A stretch of DNA of 64,000 nt from Sarcocystis neurona (lineage: Eukaryota; Apicomplexa; Conoidasida; Eucoccidiorida; Sarcocystidae), in assembly GCA_000727475.1 (NCBI GenBank), contig KL647299.1, positions 1,884,209 to 1,948,208 on the forward strand, read 5' to 3'. Below are positions 44,890 to 56,381 of the stretch, piece after piece. The translations under genes were made by a program, and so were the position numbers. The notes under the pieces were generated by a model. That model searched no databases and was not told the DNA's origin. It saw nothing but the letters and a program-made list of their open reading frames with translations. The stretch's first letter is position 1. Each line of letters opens with the position of its first letter.

Positions 44890-46416
44890 ATGGCAAAGAC
44901 GTCGATGCCGCCGGGATGGCCGCGGCCGCGCTGGGGAAAGCCAGCGGTTGCTGTTGCAGCAGCCGCAGCAGCACGGGTGTGTGGGGTGTGTGGCGGCTGC
45001 TTTACTTTGGCCTTGTGGCTATTGCATCTGGCCGGCAACACCAGGCCGTACTTGTCGGTGGACTGGTCTGATCCGCTGAAGGACGTGAATGCGGAGACGT
45101 GGCGTGCGTCTCTTTTCACTTTGAATCCCCGCTTCTTCGGCTCGCTCTGGGGCGGCTTCTGTATGGGTGTTGTCTCGGTGGGGACGCAAACGAAGTGTCT
45201 GCGCCTGCGCCTCCTCACGCGGTCGTGGATACGCTTCGCTCTGTGGAACATCGTCCAAGGTCTCTTTGCCAATCTAGGTTTCTGCGGCGGCCTCGGCTTC
45301 GCTGCCGCAGCTCTCAGTTTTCTCACCGTCTTGCTAGCTCTGCTCGTACACGCCATGCATCCCCGTCTCCCTGTCTCGTGGGAGATCGACTGCATGCCTT
45401 CGCCGCCCCACGCGGGGTCGTTGCCTCCAACGCGACTCTCCGCCGCCTGCTGCGCCGAGTCTCCCGCACGTGGAAGAAAAAGAAGGGAACGAGGGGGCGG
45501 CAGAAAAGGCGAAGGCGGACGGAGAAGCAGCAGCGTCGTGCGTACGGGTCGCACGGCTGCTGCTGCTGCTGTGGCTGAGGAGGAGGAGGAGCAGCAGCTC
45601 ATGCAGAAGACAAACTGCAGCCGCAGACAGCGCCGGCAACAAAAGAGGCAGCAGCAGTGTCGTGATCAACTTCCATTAGAGGAGGAGCAGCAGGAGCAGC
45701 ACCACCAAGAGGGCGCTCAGCAGGAGCAGCAGGATGTGCGGGTTGCCATCGAGGCGTTGCAGCTGCAGCAAGGGGGAGAGAAAGAAGAGGCAGAGCAGGA
45801 AGTGGAGGACGGAATGCAGTACGACGGAGGTGTCGCAAACGACAGAGCTGCTGGGACGGGCTGCAACAGCGGTGCTGCAGACGCGGCAGAAGAACAGTCA
45901 TCAAGCGACACGCCGGCTGCTTTCGAACAGGAGAACACGCTTGCCAGCAGCAGTGATGGTTCTGCTGCTGACCACGGAAATACTGCTCCTTTTGATTATC
46001 CCGACGCTGATGCCCCTGCTTTCTACAGTGAGGGCGCTGCTGCCGCAGACAGGCAGGCCGCTGCTACGGCTCCTGCTGCTGCGGCTTTCCGGGATCACGA
46101 AGATTTCGCTGCTGCAGAAGGCGGGGAGGGGTTCGAGAGTTCTGCTGGTGCTACTGCTGCGTGCGATGGAACTGACGAAAATGGTTCAGCTGCTGCTGCT
46201 GCTAATGCTAGTGCAGCGGTTCTCAACGGTGCTTCTCTAGGTGCTGGGAAAAGCAAGGACGCCACTGCTGCTGATAGCGGTGCTGTTGCTGTTCTTTCCG
46301 ATGCTGCCGTTGCTGCTGTTGCCGGTAACGGCACTGGTCAGCCGGGTCTGCTGTCATTGCCAACCGAGAGTCCGGCGCCGACAGAGGGACCAGCTGCAGC
46401 AGGAGCAGAGAAATAG
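44890..46416 (+). CDS. Hypothetical multi-pass membrane protein with Gln/Glu/Ala-rich tail (508 aa)
   Basis: The start is the ATG at 44890 (MAKTSMPPGWPRPRW), chosen because upstream in-frame sequence is a pyrimidine-tract translation. Hydrophobic segments lie at about residues 19-48 (Ala/Val then CGVCGGCFTLALWLLHLAG), 82-98 (FFGSLWGGFCMGVVSVG) and 116-156 (ending LSFLTVLLALLVHAM). Between them is a conserved-looking polar loop with DWSDPLKDVNAETW. Arg/Lys-rich sequence follows around 185-215, then poly-Glu, poly-Gln and poly-Ala runs to the stop. The first 160 residues look like a folded membrane domain and the remainder like disordered cytosolic tail. I do not recognise the family. Some of the tail may be intronic, but no donor is needed to explain the frame. 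Confidence 0.7.
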   Translation: MAKTSMPPGWPRPRWGKPAVAVAAAAAARVCGVCGGCFTLALWLLHLAGNTRPYLSVDWSDPLKDVNAETWRASLFTLNPRFFGSLWGGFCMGVVSVGTQTKCLRLRLLTRSWIRFALWNIVQGLFANLGFCGGLGFAAAALSFLTVLLALLVHAMHPRLPVSWEIDCMPSPPHAGSLPPTRLSAACCAESPARGRKRRERGGGRKGEGGRRSSSVVRTGRTAAAAAVAEEEEEQQLMQKTNCSRRQRRQQKRQQQCRDQLPLEEEQQEQHHQEGAQQEQQDVRVAIEALQLQQGGEKEEAEQEVEDGMQYDGGVANDRAAGTGCNSGAADAAEEQSSSDTPAAFEQENTLASSSDGSAADHGNTAPFDYPDADAPAFYSEGAAAADRQAAATAPAAAAFRDHEDFAAAEGGEGFESSAGATAACDGTDENGSAAAAANASAAVLNGASLGAGKSKDATAADSGAVAVLSDAAVAAVAGNGTGQPGLLSLPTESPAPTEGPAAAGAEK

Positions 46417-48234
46417 CAGCAGCACCAGAACCTGACGCGCCCTTAATATCAGAGCCCTGCACAGGAGTTGCTGCAGGGCAGCAGAAACGACAGGAAGGCA
46501 AGGCTCCGCGCAGGGGAGCAGAAGCTGCAGTAGTAACGCACCAGCAGCGGCAGGACGACAGGCTGCGCAGTCCCGTTGGAGAAGCGCAACAACCCACCTG
46601 CAGCTGCATCTCAAGCGGCATCGAGGCAGCTAGCAGCAGCAGCAGTGACGTGGCAGGAGAAGGACATCGGAGGCAGCAGGATAGAAGCCGGCGCCGGAGA
46701 GCAGCAGAAAACGCGCACAGCGGAACTGCCCAACGACGGTTGTCGCAGCACCAGGAACAACCGCAGCAACGTGGACACGAGCAGCAGCACCAGTTGCAGC
46801 ATTTAGTCTACCGGCAAAGGCAGAACCCACACCAGCAGGAAGACTAGAATAGCACCTGCAGCAGACGCAGGGGGAACAACTCAAAGGCAGCGCCAACCAG
46901 CAGTAACCAGCTGCAGCAACGCCGCCAGCACTGGTAGCAGGAGACAGTCCCGTTCAAATCGAGGGGCAGGGTATGTTCTGCGTCCATAATGAGGGAGTAA
47001 CGTGAATTCATAGGGCTGGGTCACACCCCACCACCTCTAGGCTGCGCCAGTATATCTTATAAATAATTTTTTGTAAAGTTTGTGAACAAGTCCATCCGCG
47101 TATGCACATATATAAATAATTATCTAGTGTCTACAGGTGTCTATATGTCTGGAGAGAAGGAAAGAGAAATGACTAGGAGTAAAGAACGCGTAACAGTGCA
47201 TCACTTCGTTCGCGGAGTGCCCGCACACCGTCTCTCTAACTGCGCGTGTCTGTATATAAGGTGCTACCTATACATATATACATATATATACACATATATA
47301 TACGTACAAATATATATATATATATATGTTTCTGCGCACGTATACAGCTGTGTGTGAATATACGTATATTTATCTTTTGATAGATCTGGGCGTATATCTA
47401 CGTGTGTATATATATTCTTGTATGCTTATATATATATCTATGTATGCGTATATATATATATGTATACGTCTGTCTATTTTTATGTGGGTACGTATGTATA
47501 CGTACTTATATCAATACCTTCATATGCACATATGTGCATAATGTGTATATGCATATATATACTTATAAATTTATATGTGTATATAGATTTGTATAAAATT
47601 ACATGTGTCCTATGCAGCCTCTCATACGCAGGACTCCGGAGAGTCGGGGTTTCCCCTACCTGAGCAGCGTTGGTTGGATATATTTTGAGCAGCGTTGCAT
47701 GCAATAAGCACTCGCGTCAGCTTCACCAGAAGTACACATCTACCAATATGGAAAATGTGTGTAAGTTTATATGTTTCTACGCTCGTATCTACGCGCGTAC
47801 TCCGTATACACGTGTCCATTGCCTCATCTATTCTAATTGTGAAGCTATTCTCTTCCTGAAGATGTGTGTACGTCTGCGCTAGGCGTGTCTATAGATACAC
47901 ACAGACAACCCTACATACATACATACATACTGACACACTTACACACACGCAAAGCCACATACTGTCTACAGGTATTCTCATGTTCGTACACAAATATATA
48001 TATATATATATATATTATATTCATATTGTTTTGCAATCACATAGAAGTTGACGACATACCTATACTGACTGCGTACACAGGTATGATAATGCGTAGGGCA
48101 ATATGAGAAAGAGGTGGACTTGGTAGTTTGGGTCGGCAGTAACTCACGACTCTGTTGCCAGAACCCAGCGGTAGGCTTCACTTGAGAAAAGAATAAGGCG
48201 CTGGGGAGAAAAAAGTTGGAAACTCCTTCGCGCG
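46417..48234. repeat. CAG-rich block followed by TA/TATG repeats
   Basis: 46417-46930 is CAG/GCAGCAG-rich and probably includes the 3' end of the membrane-protein transcript. 47050-47600 and 47880-48020 are TA, TATG and TACA repeats. No gene was recognised. Confidence 0.55.
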
Positions 48235-49296
48235 ATGTCAAATACACTCTTCTTTCAAGCAGCCGTAGAAGTGGACACGTCAGTCCACCATTGGCGATCC
48301 TTTTTGCATGTGTTTACAAGTGTTCTGCGCATATAGACATAAATACGTACATCTGTTCTTCCCTACATACATATTTATATATTTGTATACGTAGGTACAT
48401 AAACGTAAAGAGATATTCTCAAATCTCTCTCTATACGCACATGTATATACGTGCATGAGTGTGTATATACGTATATTTGGATAGATATATGTTTGTATGT
48501 GTGTATACTTATGTGTCAATCTAAGTATATACGTCTCTCCACATATGTGTAGGTATATAGATGTACATGTATACTGCATGGGTATTCGTATATTCGTGTG
48601 TATATTTTCTTACATTGAGGGTCATAAAAGTCGTCATGTGTACTACATATACATATATATAAAAAATAAATATATATATATATATATCCGGATGCACGTT
48701 CCCACCTGTATGTGTATACGCAGAGGTTCAATCGCTTGTAGAGATTACATTCACATTCACGGGATGCAAGAGATGATCTACTTCTTTCTTTATCACATCT
48801 CTCCCTGGCAAGAAGGCGCGTAATACGGATAACTATGAAGAGGTGTATAGACACGCGTCTGTGTGTCTGGGTCACGGACTTGGTATGCACTTGCAAGTGG
48901 CCATCTGTCTTTCTTTCTCGCTGCAAACAAGAAAAGAAATCCCACCGTTCCACAGGAGAGTGAATAGTTCGGTTGGGCGAGGGAAGTTGGTTCTGCTCCT
49001 GTTAACGACGTTGTGTACACGGCGGTCGCTATCGCGTTCCACAATCTCACGGGAGACAGACCCTGGTGCGTGCTATGCATGTGCACCTGTTCATACTTAT
49101 ATATGCATGTATGTATATATGTATAGATATATGTATATATAATTATATGTTATTTCTAGAACTGTAGGCATCTATGCATATCTGTGGACAACAGCCTGGA
49201 ATGCATGCCTCCCCCCTCTTCCACAGGAAGTGTGCGGGCAGCCTTGTCGCCGAAAGTCTTTCCACGCGTTGGTTGTTGACAAGTCAAACGCTATAG
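48235..49296 (+). CDS. Possible small plus-strand gene of unknown function
   Basis: Candidate exons are: a start at 48235 (MSNTLFFQAAVEVDTSVHHW); 48733-48820 (CRDYIHIHGMQEMIYFFLYH); 48968-49065 (FGWAREVGSAPVNDVVYTAV, continuing AIAFHNLTGDRPW); and 49227-49296 (KCAGSLVAESLSTRWLLTSQ, ending in TAG). The last two join in phase 2 across a GT-AG intron, with donor GTGCGT at 49066 and a strong pyrimidine acceptor ending at 49226. The 48968 exon is the most protein-like. Joins to the first two pieces are not established, and I recognise no family. Confidence 0.3.
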
Positions 49297-49404
49297 ACTC
49301 ATCTCAGCAAGTTCTTCCATATATATATATATATACATGTTTATATGTGTATGGCTCAAGTTGGGTGTATGCATGTGTAGAGATGAGGAAACTCACGGGG
49401 TTCG

Positions 49405-49780
49405 TGTATATGTAGCTCAACGGGGACATGTATCTGAAACTGTCTATACGTGTAAGTATAACTTAAAAGAGGCATCTACATACGTATTTTCGTAGCTCAA
49501 GGAGGGATATATATCTGCGTGTGTGTACACAGTTTTACTGGAGCCTGTACACATATACATCTGTAGCTAAACGAGTGCGTATACATATGTGTATATGTAG
49601 AAGCACCAGGAGCGCATATATACGTGTAGATATATATAGGTCAACTGGAGCACGTACACACATATATACATGTCTTGTTCAAGGGGGGCGTATGCACACG
49701 TACGTGTGTAGCTCAAGAAGGGCTTACACACATATATACATATATATACATACACGCAGTTGAACTGGAGCATGTCTAGA
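49405..49780. repeat. Degenerate GTAGCTCAAnGRGGGC / ACTGGAGCnYGTAC minisatellite
   Basis: GTAGCTCAA-like elements lie near 49413, 49493, 49561, 49637, 49677 and 49709. They alternate with CTGGAGC-type elements (near 49547, 49604, 49640 and 49762), and ACACATATATACAT spacers separate them. The GTAGCTCAA start can look tRNA-like but no cloverleaf is present. Confidence 0.5.
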
Positions 49781-50079
49781 TGAATACGTACATAGAGGTA
49801 GTGCACGAGAAGACGTCTATTGGTGAAGAGAGACATTTGCATCTGTCTCTGTCCACATATACGTGTTGGCACTGGCGTAGCTGGCTCTCTCTCTCTGGCC
49901 CCCTCTCTCTCTTTGACTCTCTTGCTATATCTGTCCAAATGCAGTTTTCTCTCGACGCACGTGTGAAAGCACGTCTGTGGAGGAGTCCGCGTGTACGCGG
50001 AAAAATCTACGTGCACGCGAGGAAACCTGCGTATACACAGGCGTATTCGCAGACTTCTTTTCAGACGTAAAGGCCTGTG

Positions 50080-50429
50080 CAAACATTTCTATCTACGCAC
50101 AACGTTTCGACCTCTCCATATCTATTTCCACGCAGCCACACACGCAGGTGGTGACTGCCTGTGCTACGTACGCAGTGTTACAGCACGTGGATCACTTTAA
50201 AAGGTGCGTCAGAGAGAAAAGGAGAAAGAGTCAGAGAGAGAAAAGGGGTGAAATATTACTTGCAGACGATGTGGAAAGGCAACTGGGGGGCGACTTCCGC
50301 TCTCAGCGGCACCTGTTGCTGAGGCACAGAGGAGAGAGTCTTGCGTGCATTACTTCTGTTTCTTGCCACTTCTCCAAGAACCTGCTACGCAATCACATGT
50401 TTCTACACACACACGTATATACAGTGTAG
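50080..50429 (+). CDS. Possible exon(s) of an unidentified gene
   Basis: A plus frame gives PHTQVVTACATYAVLQHVDH then FKR before a donor GTGCGT at 50204. The acceptor upstream is TCTATTTCCACGCAG. A second acceptor (TTACTTGCAG ending at 50265) starts a downstream segment that is open in two frames. Without a recognised domain the correct frame cannot be chosen. Confidence 0.25.
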
Positions 50430-50854
50430 CGTCTAGGGGGCCTAAGCTTCCGGAAAATTTGTTTGAGTAGACGTTTATGTAGGACTATACTTATTTGTGC
50501 CTACGTATTTATATACATACATATACGGGAAATCTCCCACATGCGTCTCGATGAGCTGGACAGGGGTTCTGAGTACGCGCGCGAATTTCCGTCCCTGTTC
50601 ACAAATAGACAGACCTATCGGCTATAAATACTTGCGTGAATATACATATATATACACGAGGACGAGGGAAATATAGGTAGACATCTCCCGGTACCGTTTA
50701 GTTTTCTGGTGTCCCAGTTGCTTGCGTGAGTATGTCACGCATATACGTACGTGTATCAGTGGACAACGCGGAAAAATGAAGACAGTTCTGGGCGATAATC
50801 CTGACAGCTTCATACTCTCTTAAGAAAGAGAGAGCGTTTCGCACACACCGAGAT

Positions 50855-51830
50855 TTGCTGTTACATTTGGAAACAGCAGCAGCAGCGACTGCCCGACGGT
50901 GGCGGAGTACAAGTTCGATAGTCGAAGTGTGCGGGACTACAACACAGCCGCGGCAGAAGCAGGGTGGGGACCCCACCGCAGCAGCAAGGATGGGCAGGCT
51001 GCCGCAGCTGCAGAGGTGCCCTCTGGGAAGTAGTCGCCGCAGCAGTAGTAACCCTGATGCCGACGTTTCTCGGCAGCACTAGCGGTTGACCCGTCGCAGC
51101 AGTAGCGCTAGTAGTGGTGGGGGCAGTTACAGAAGTGCGACAGGCGCAGCAGCGGCTGCGGCATTAACGGGGCAGAAGCGGCAGCGCCAGTTACGGCGCA
51201 GAACCAGCGAGAAGGGGAGGAGTACTACCGCAGCAGCAGCTGGAGCAGTAGCCATTGCCATCGCAGCAGCAGCAGGACCAGAAGCGATTTAGTAGCAAGC
51301 TACAGTTGCGCCTGCAGGGTCAGACATGCTGCGCAGCACCACCAGCGAGAACAACACCGGTCGCGTTAGCAGATAGGCAACAGCAGCAGCTGCAGGAATG
51401 CCAATGCAGCAGCGTCGAAGCCACTTGCACTTCCGAAGCAGCAGAAGCAGCATTATCGCCCGACAAAACCTTCTGTTGCGCAGCTCGCAATCTAGTAGCA
51501 TCGACATACGTAGTTTTGTGGGTGTCTACCTATCAAGATGATCCGAGTACAGCTTTATCTTTTCCTTCTGCGCTGTACAGATTGTATGTGCACTCGCGTG
51601 CGATGCGTATGTACCGACGCTGGTGTTGCTGCTGCCATTGGTTAGTGATGCTGCTGCTGCACCACGTGCTGCAGCAGTGCTCGTGCTGCTACTTCCATTA
51701 CTTTCACTCGTGTTGTGGAGGCTGTTGCTACTACTGCTCTTCTTGTCTATGTTATTACCACTTCAACTGCTGTTGCTGCTCCTGCACCGGCTGCTGGCTT
51801 TGATGTTGGTGTAGACGGATGCCTTTCTAC
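50855..51830. repeat. CAG block followed by CTG block
   Basis: 50870-51450 is CAG/GCAGCAG-rich on the plus strand and 51620-51800 is CTG/TGC-rich. Ala-rich readings such as TTAAAAGAVAIAIAAAAG occur in short frames separated by stops, as at 39-43 kb. No intact gene was seen. Confidence 0.5.
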
Positions 51831-51993
51831 CAGTATTTCATGCGAAAGCACAGGCAGGCTTCCCTGGCTGTCCCAGTGCTCTGTAATTGTAAAAGAACGT
51901 GCAGGTGCAGCAGCCGCGGCAGAGAGAGTTTCGCTCTGTCGACATCAACACACCACCGAGCGTGGAAATTTTATTGCGTTCCTGGTAGGAACT
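51715..51993 (+). CDS. Possible Ala/Ser-rich exon
   Basis: This plus frame includes VITTSTAVAAPAPAAGFDVG, then a non-repetitive part (CLSTSISCESTGRLPWLSQC and TERGNFIAFLVGT). It ends at a consensus donor GTGAGT at 51994. The non-repetitive half supports real coding, but neither the upstream nor the downstream exon was found. Confidence 0.3.
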
Positions 51994-52004
51994 GTGAGTC
52001 CCAG

Positions 52005-52108
52005 CTGAACACGCAGAAAGGCAACTAGAGCGTCACTGCCTAACCTCGTGTCTCGGCTGAACACGCAGAAAGGCAACTAGAGCGTCACTGCCTAACCTCG
52101 TGTCTCGG
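52005..52108. repeat. Perfect 2 x 52-bp tandem duplication
   Basis: Positions 52005-52056 and 52057-52108 are identical (unit begins CTGAACACGCAGAAAGGCAA and ends CTCGTGTCTCGG). Immediately after it, at 52109-52134, is an inverted repeat CGGCTAGC/GCTAGCCG with a 10-base loop. Confidence 0.95.
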
Positions 52109-52650
52109 CGGCTAGCAAAAGCCGCGGCTAGCCGACTTGTGGCTAAGTACACTGGTCCTACTTGAATCGCCGGGTATCGAAGGGGGCTGCATGCAGGTGA
52201 TATTAGATCTACATCGTGCAAAGGCGGCAGCAGCACCGCCACGCCTGCTCCCACACAGATGCCTCGTGTCCCAGTATATACACACGCCTATACGTATTCA
52301 CGCGTGTGAAATCTATTTGTATTTACCGGCAATACAGAGAGAGAGACACGTAGGACAACGCAGTCGGAAAACGGCGTGACACGTTATTTTCCTTCGCTCG
52401 CATTATCACCTGCGTCGACGACTATCCTGTGCTTAAAGCAAGCACGGCGCTGACAGTTGTATAAATGGGACGGTGCCTGCTAGTGTGTGTGGAGGGAGAA
52501 TGTATACTCCTCCAGGTGCTAACTGGTTTTCCCACACGCGTAGAGCTACGTACACATCGGCTAAATCGAGTGCTACACATGATACAAATATACATATATA
52601 TAAATGTGTATATATATGTACCGTGTGTGTGTGTGTGTGTGTGTGTCTCC

Positions 52651-52687
<37 letters not shown>

Positions 52688-52999
52688 CATACATTGACGT
52701 CTGCATACGCCTACTGTGTCACGTTCTCTGTCTGTCTCTGTGTGTGCGTCTGCACGTACGTACACGTGCGTGAAAAAGTGACAGTATGAGGCACTCACGC
52801 CGTGAACAGACGTATATGTGTATCGGCAAAAGAGAGAACTAATGGGCGACGAGGGTTTGTCTCCTTGCAAGGGTCCGAAGTGCTGCGGTCCGTACCCGAC
52901 GCTTCACCTGCCTAACGAGCACGGAAGGTACGAAGGTATAATCCAGCAGCTTCTGCAGAGTCATCGGTACTGCTGCGGCCTGCGTACGAAGGCGATGTA
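52109..52999. other. No confirmed gene; ambiguous coding stretch at its end
   Basis: 52560-52710 holds TA, (GT)n and (CT)n repeats. 52828-52999 is open on both strands: plus GPKCCGPYPTLHLPNEHGRY ending in TAA, and minus TLQKLLDYTFVPSVLVRQVK. The minus reading has a better acceptor (CATGCAG) and a more protein-like helix, but neither is recognised. Confidence 0.35.
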
Positions 53000-55242
53000 A
53001 TATCCCCTGCATGCTTGCATGCGTGTGGAACGGTGTGACCACGCATATACGTTGGGTCCCGGCGTAGCGGGGCTACGCCCAGTGTATGTGTGTATACAGG
53101 GGCATCATCCTAGATAGACGTGTACACTTACATACATATATATACGATACTGTCGCCTGCGTAGTCAATACGATACCGACAAGTCCGCAGACATATATAC
53201 AGACTCTCTCTGTCTCTCCTCCTTCCTACGTCTGTCTCTCCGCATACATCTAAAGATGTGTATCCACTTGCGGCGGAGTTGTCCCGCTGCTGTGGTGTTC
53301 TTGAGGGGCCGGGGTTCCTGCTGCTGCTATTGTTTGTGTGGAGTGCGACGTGTTGTACGTCGAGAGCGCAGCTGACGAGAAATATGTATATATATATATA
53401 TATATATATATCTATGGATACCCACACATACGTAACAGGAGAAATACACATATATACGTCCACAAACACATACACGGGTAACCAGAGAAACAGACACATA
53501 TAACCACACACACACATACAGAGAGATACCTAACAAGAGAAATACATATATGTACACACACACAAGCACCAGCAAAAATAGATATACACACGCACACACG
53601 TAACAGGAGAAACATATATACGTGTATATATAGAGAAAGAGAGCAGGAGAACATATATGTAGTAATCGACTCGTATCAACATAGAGAGAAACACAGACAG
53701 ACACACATCACACAGACGCACATATGCGGCCAAAATCAAAGGGGCGGGGCAACGAGGCAGCACGAGTAGTTAGGAATTGTGTGTATGTGTCTTTGAGTGA
53801 ACAATAACGGAGTCTGTGATTTTCATATACGTAAAAGGGAAGTTTTAGAAAAATCACGTGGCGACTGAGAAACGTCACCGGGATGACAAGAAGTCCACGC
53901 AAAGAAATGACACGCGTGGTAGGGAGGAAATTTTCTTCGTGCCGCGCACAACACCGAAACAGTAACACCTCGACAGGAAGAAATTGTGGCCACTATCGTG
54001 GCGCGAACACAGACGGAAGGCACACATACACATATATTAGACGTGAACACACACAAGTATGTATATAGATATAGATACGTATATACATATACATGTGTGT
54101 CTACGTGTATATATATATGTATATATATGTGTATAGAGAGAGATATAGATATGTACATACATATATATGCATACACACGTTAGGAAAGCATATGTATGCG
54201 TTCTCATATGTAGCTATCCAACACATTCACACACGTACATATACGTCTTCTATGTGTGATAGAGCGTACGCGACGGAGAACAAGACGAGAGAAATACATT
54301 TATGAAGAGAAAAAAAAATTTGTGTCCCTTCACTCGGTGCGCAAGTAAGACTCCTTTCCACTCGGGGCAGCACAAAAGAGAAGAAGGCTCTTCAACAGTG
54401 AAGACGGTGCCGTTGCTGAGGCCTTTCTTTTCATCCCTACACACGACTCGATATACACATATATGTGTGTAGTCATGCTCCCGTACCTAAATAGACACAT
54501 CCATCTGCATATACATATATATGCCCATATTCACGTATATATGCATATGGACGTATTAAGCGCACGCCCACCTACGCGTACTCTAACATATATACACGCC
54601 CATGTCTAAATCTTTATGAATACGTACATATGGATAGAGACACATGTATATACAGATATGTGGCTGGCCGCATAAAAGCACGCCCGGGATACACACCTAC
54701 GCGCATATGGTACGCGTCTCACTACGTACATCCTCATTTACACACACATACATATACGAGTGTGCGGATTTATATAAACAGACATACACATCCATATATA
54801 TATATATATATTTGCATACATACACACATGTGGAATTCGACCCGTATATATACATCATTATACATGTGAACAGACGTACACATGCGCGAACATATACGTG
54901 CACATATGCACAAACACACGCACATATCTAATATACACAGACGCATGTATCTCTGCATTTATAGACATATATACATATATATACATATGCGTACATATGC
55001 CCACACATACATATGCACACATCCACAAACACATGCATATATCTAACAGATGTATATATCTCTCTATTTTATAGACACATATGTACATATGTATACATAT
55101 TGATAGGTACGTAGATATGTATGTCTCCAAGCGCGGTTCCGCGCGCGTTTTTGTAGAAGAATTGGCACACATGCGTATCGTCTTTTTCAGAAGAAAAAGA
55201 AGTGCAGTCGAAGGCTCATGCGGCTTACATATAAACAAATAC

Positions 55243-55517
55243 TTCCACACATGTGCACATAGACACACAGAGGATTACTTGCGTATGTATGAAGCAACAG
55301 CAGCAGCAGCAGTGACGGCGGCAGCAGCAGCAGTGACGGCGGCAGCAGCAGCATTAACGGCAGCAGCAGCAGTAGTAGTAAAGTAACAGCAGCAGCAGTA
55401 AGAGCAGCAACAGTATGTGCTGACGGGATGTATATGCATGCGACTTTATGTGGTAAAAAAAATAGTTCCACACATGTGCACATAGACACACAGAGGATTA
55501 CTTGTGTATGTGTGAAG
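55243..55517. repeat. 52-bp near-identical direct repeats flanking a CAG tract
   Basis: 55243-55294 and 55466-55517 match at 50 of 52 positions (both begin TTCCACACATGTGCACATAG and end TGAAG). Between them lie a GCAGCAGCAGTGACGGCG-type tract (55294-55410) and about 55 bases of other sequence. Confidence 0.9.
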
Positions 55518-56182
55518 ACGTGATGGACGAAGCCCTCTGCTGCGTGCCGGTTTGTGGGATGTGCCTCTAGGTTTGTTCTTCTCCATATGAAACGCTTTGT
55601 TTTCTCTTTCTTCCGCTTCTTCTTCTTTTTCTTCGTCTTCTCTGTCTCGCACTTTCATATTTATGTGTTCCTGTCTCTGCAGGACGTTCTTCTTTGTCTT
55701 CTTCGTCGTCTACTTTCCTCCGAATGAATCTCCCTCGACTTTATATATGTGTACGACATAGGGTTAGAAAGGTGCATCTATCTACAAAGAAAAACAGAGA
55801 ATTACAGATAATACAGACAGGCGCATATCTGCAGGTGATACGGACACATATTTATATACACATATTACACACATACGGGCGTAAACACACTTTCGCCGAG
55901 GTGTACATATATGTGGATAGATACATACACGTATAGCTGGACAGGCGTAGAGAAAGAAGCATACATGTACGTGCACGCATACACGTAAATACGAAGAAAG
56001 TCAGTAACCACGAAGAAGAGAACGACAGTCGAAAGTTTTTCATGAATATATACATTCGAGAAGAGATGTGCTTGTATTTTGTGCACTGGCACCGTCTTGG
56101 TTGCTTGCCCCTGACTTCCTTCTTCAATCCCTTCGGCACTCTTTCCTTGAGCAACGCGTACAAAGCCATCACCGCGTTTTCC

Positions 56183-56381
56183 GGTGTACGTACACCTGAA
56201 AACCATGCTATACGTCTGCTCTGCGTCTTTTTCCTTCCTTTTCTTCGTCACTTCTTTCTCTTCGAGTGTCCATTCTTCGTCCCGTCTCCTGCACACCACG
56301 CTCTTTCGTCTGCTGCTTTCCTCCCCTCGTCTTCTTCTCTGATTGTCGCTGTGGCAGCCGCACTTCGGGTGTACGTACACC
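56183..56381. promoter_or_regulatory. Pair of perfect GGTGTACGTACACC palindromes
   Basis: Perfect 14-bp palindromes lie at 56183-56196 and 56368-56381, 185 bases apart. They are 440-640 bases downstream of the DBP5 stop codon. They are the best copies of the motif arrayed at 28841-29973 and also found at 5623-5636 and 5788-5801. The role is unknown; ApiAP2 sites containing GTAC or GTGTAC exist in apicomplexans. Confidence 0.5.

Noticed and set aside
49405..49780. tRNA-like GTAGCTCAA elements
   Set aside because: No acceptor stem, anticodon arm or TTCAAATC-type T-loop accompanies them, and they recur as a degenerate repeat.
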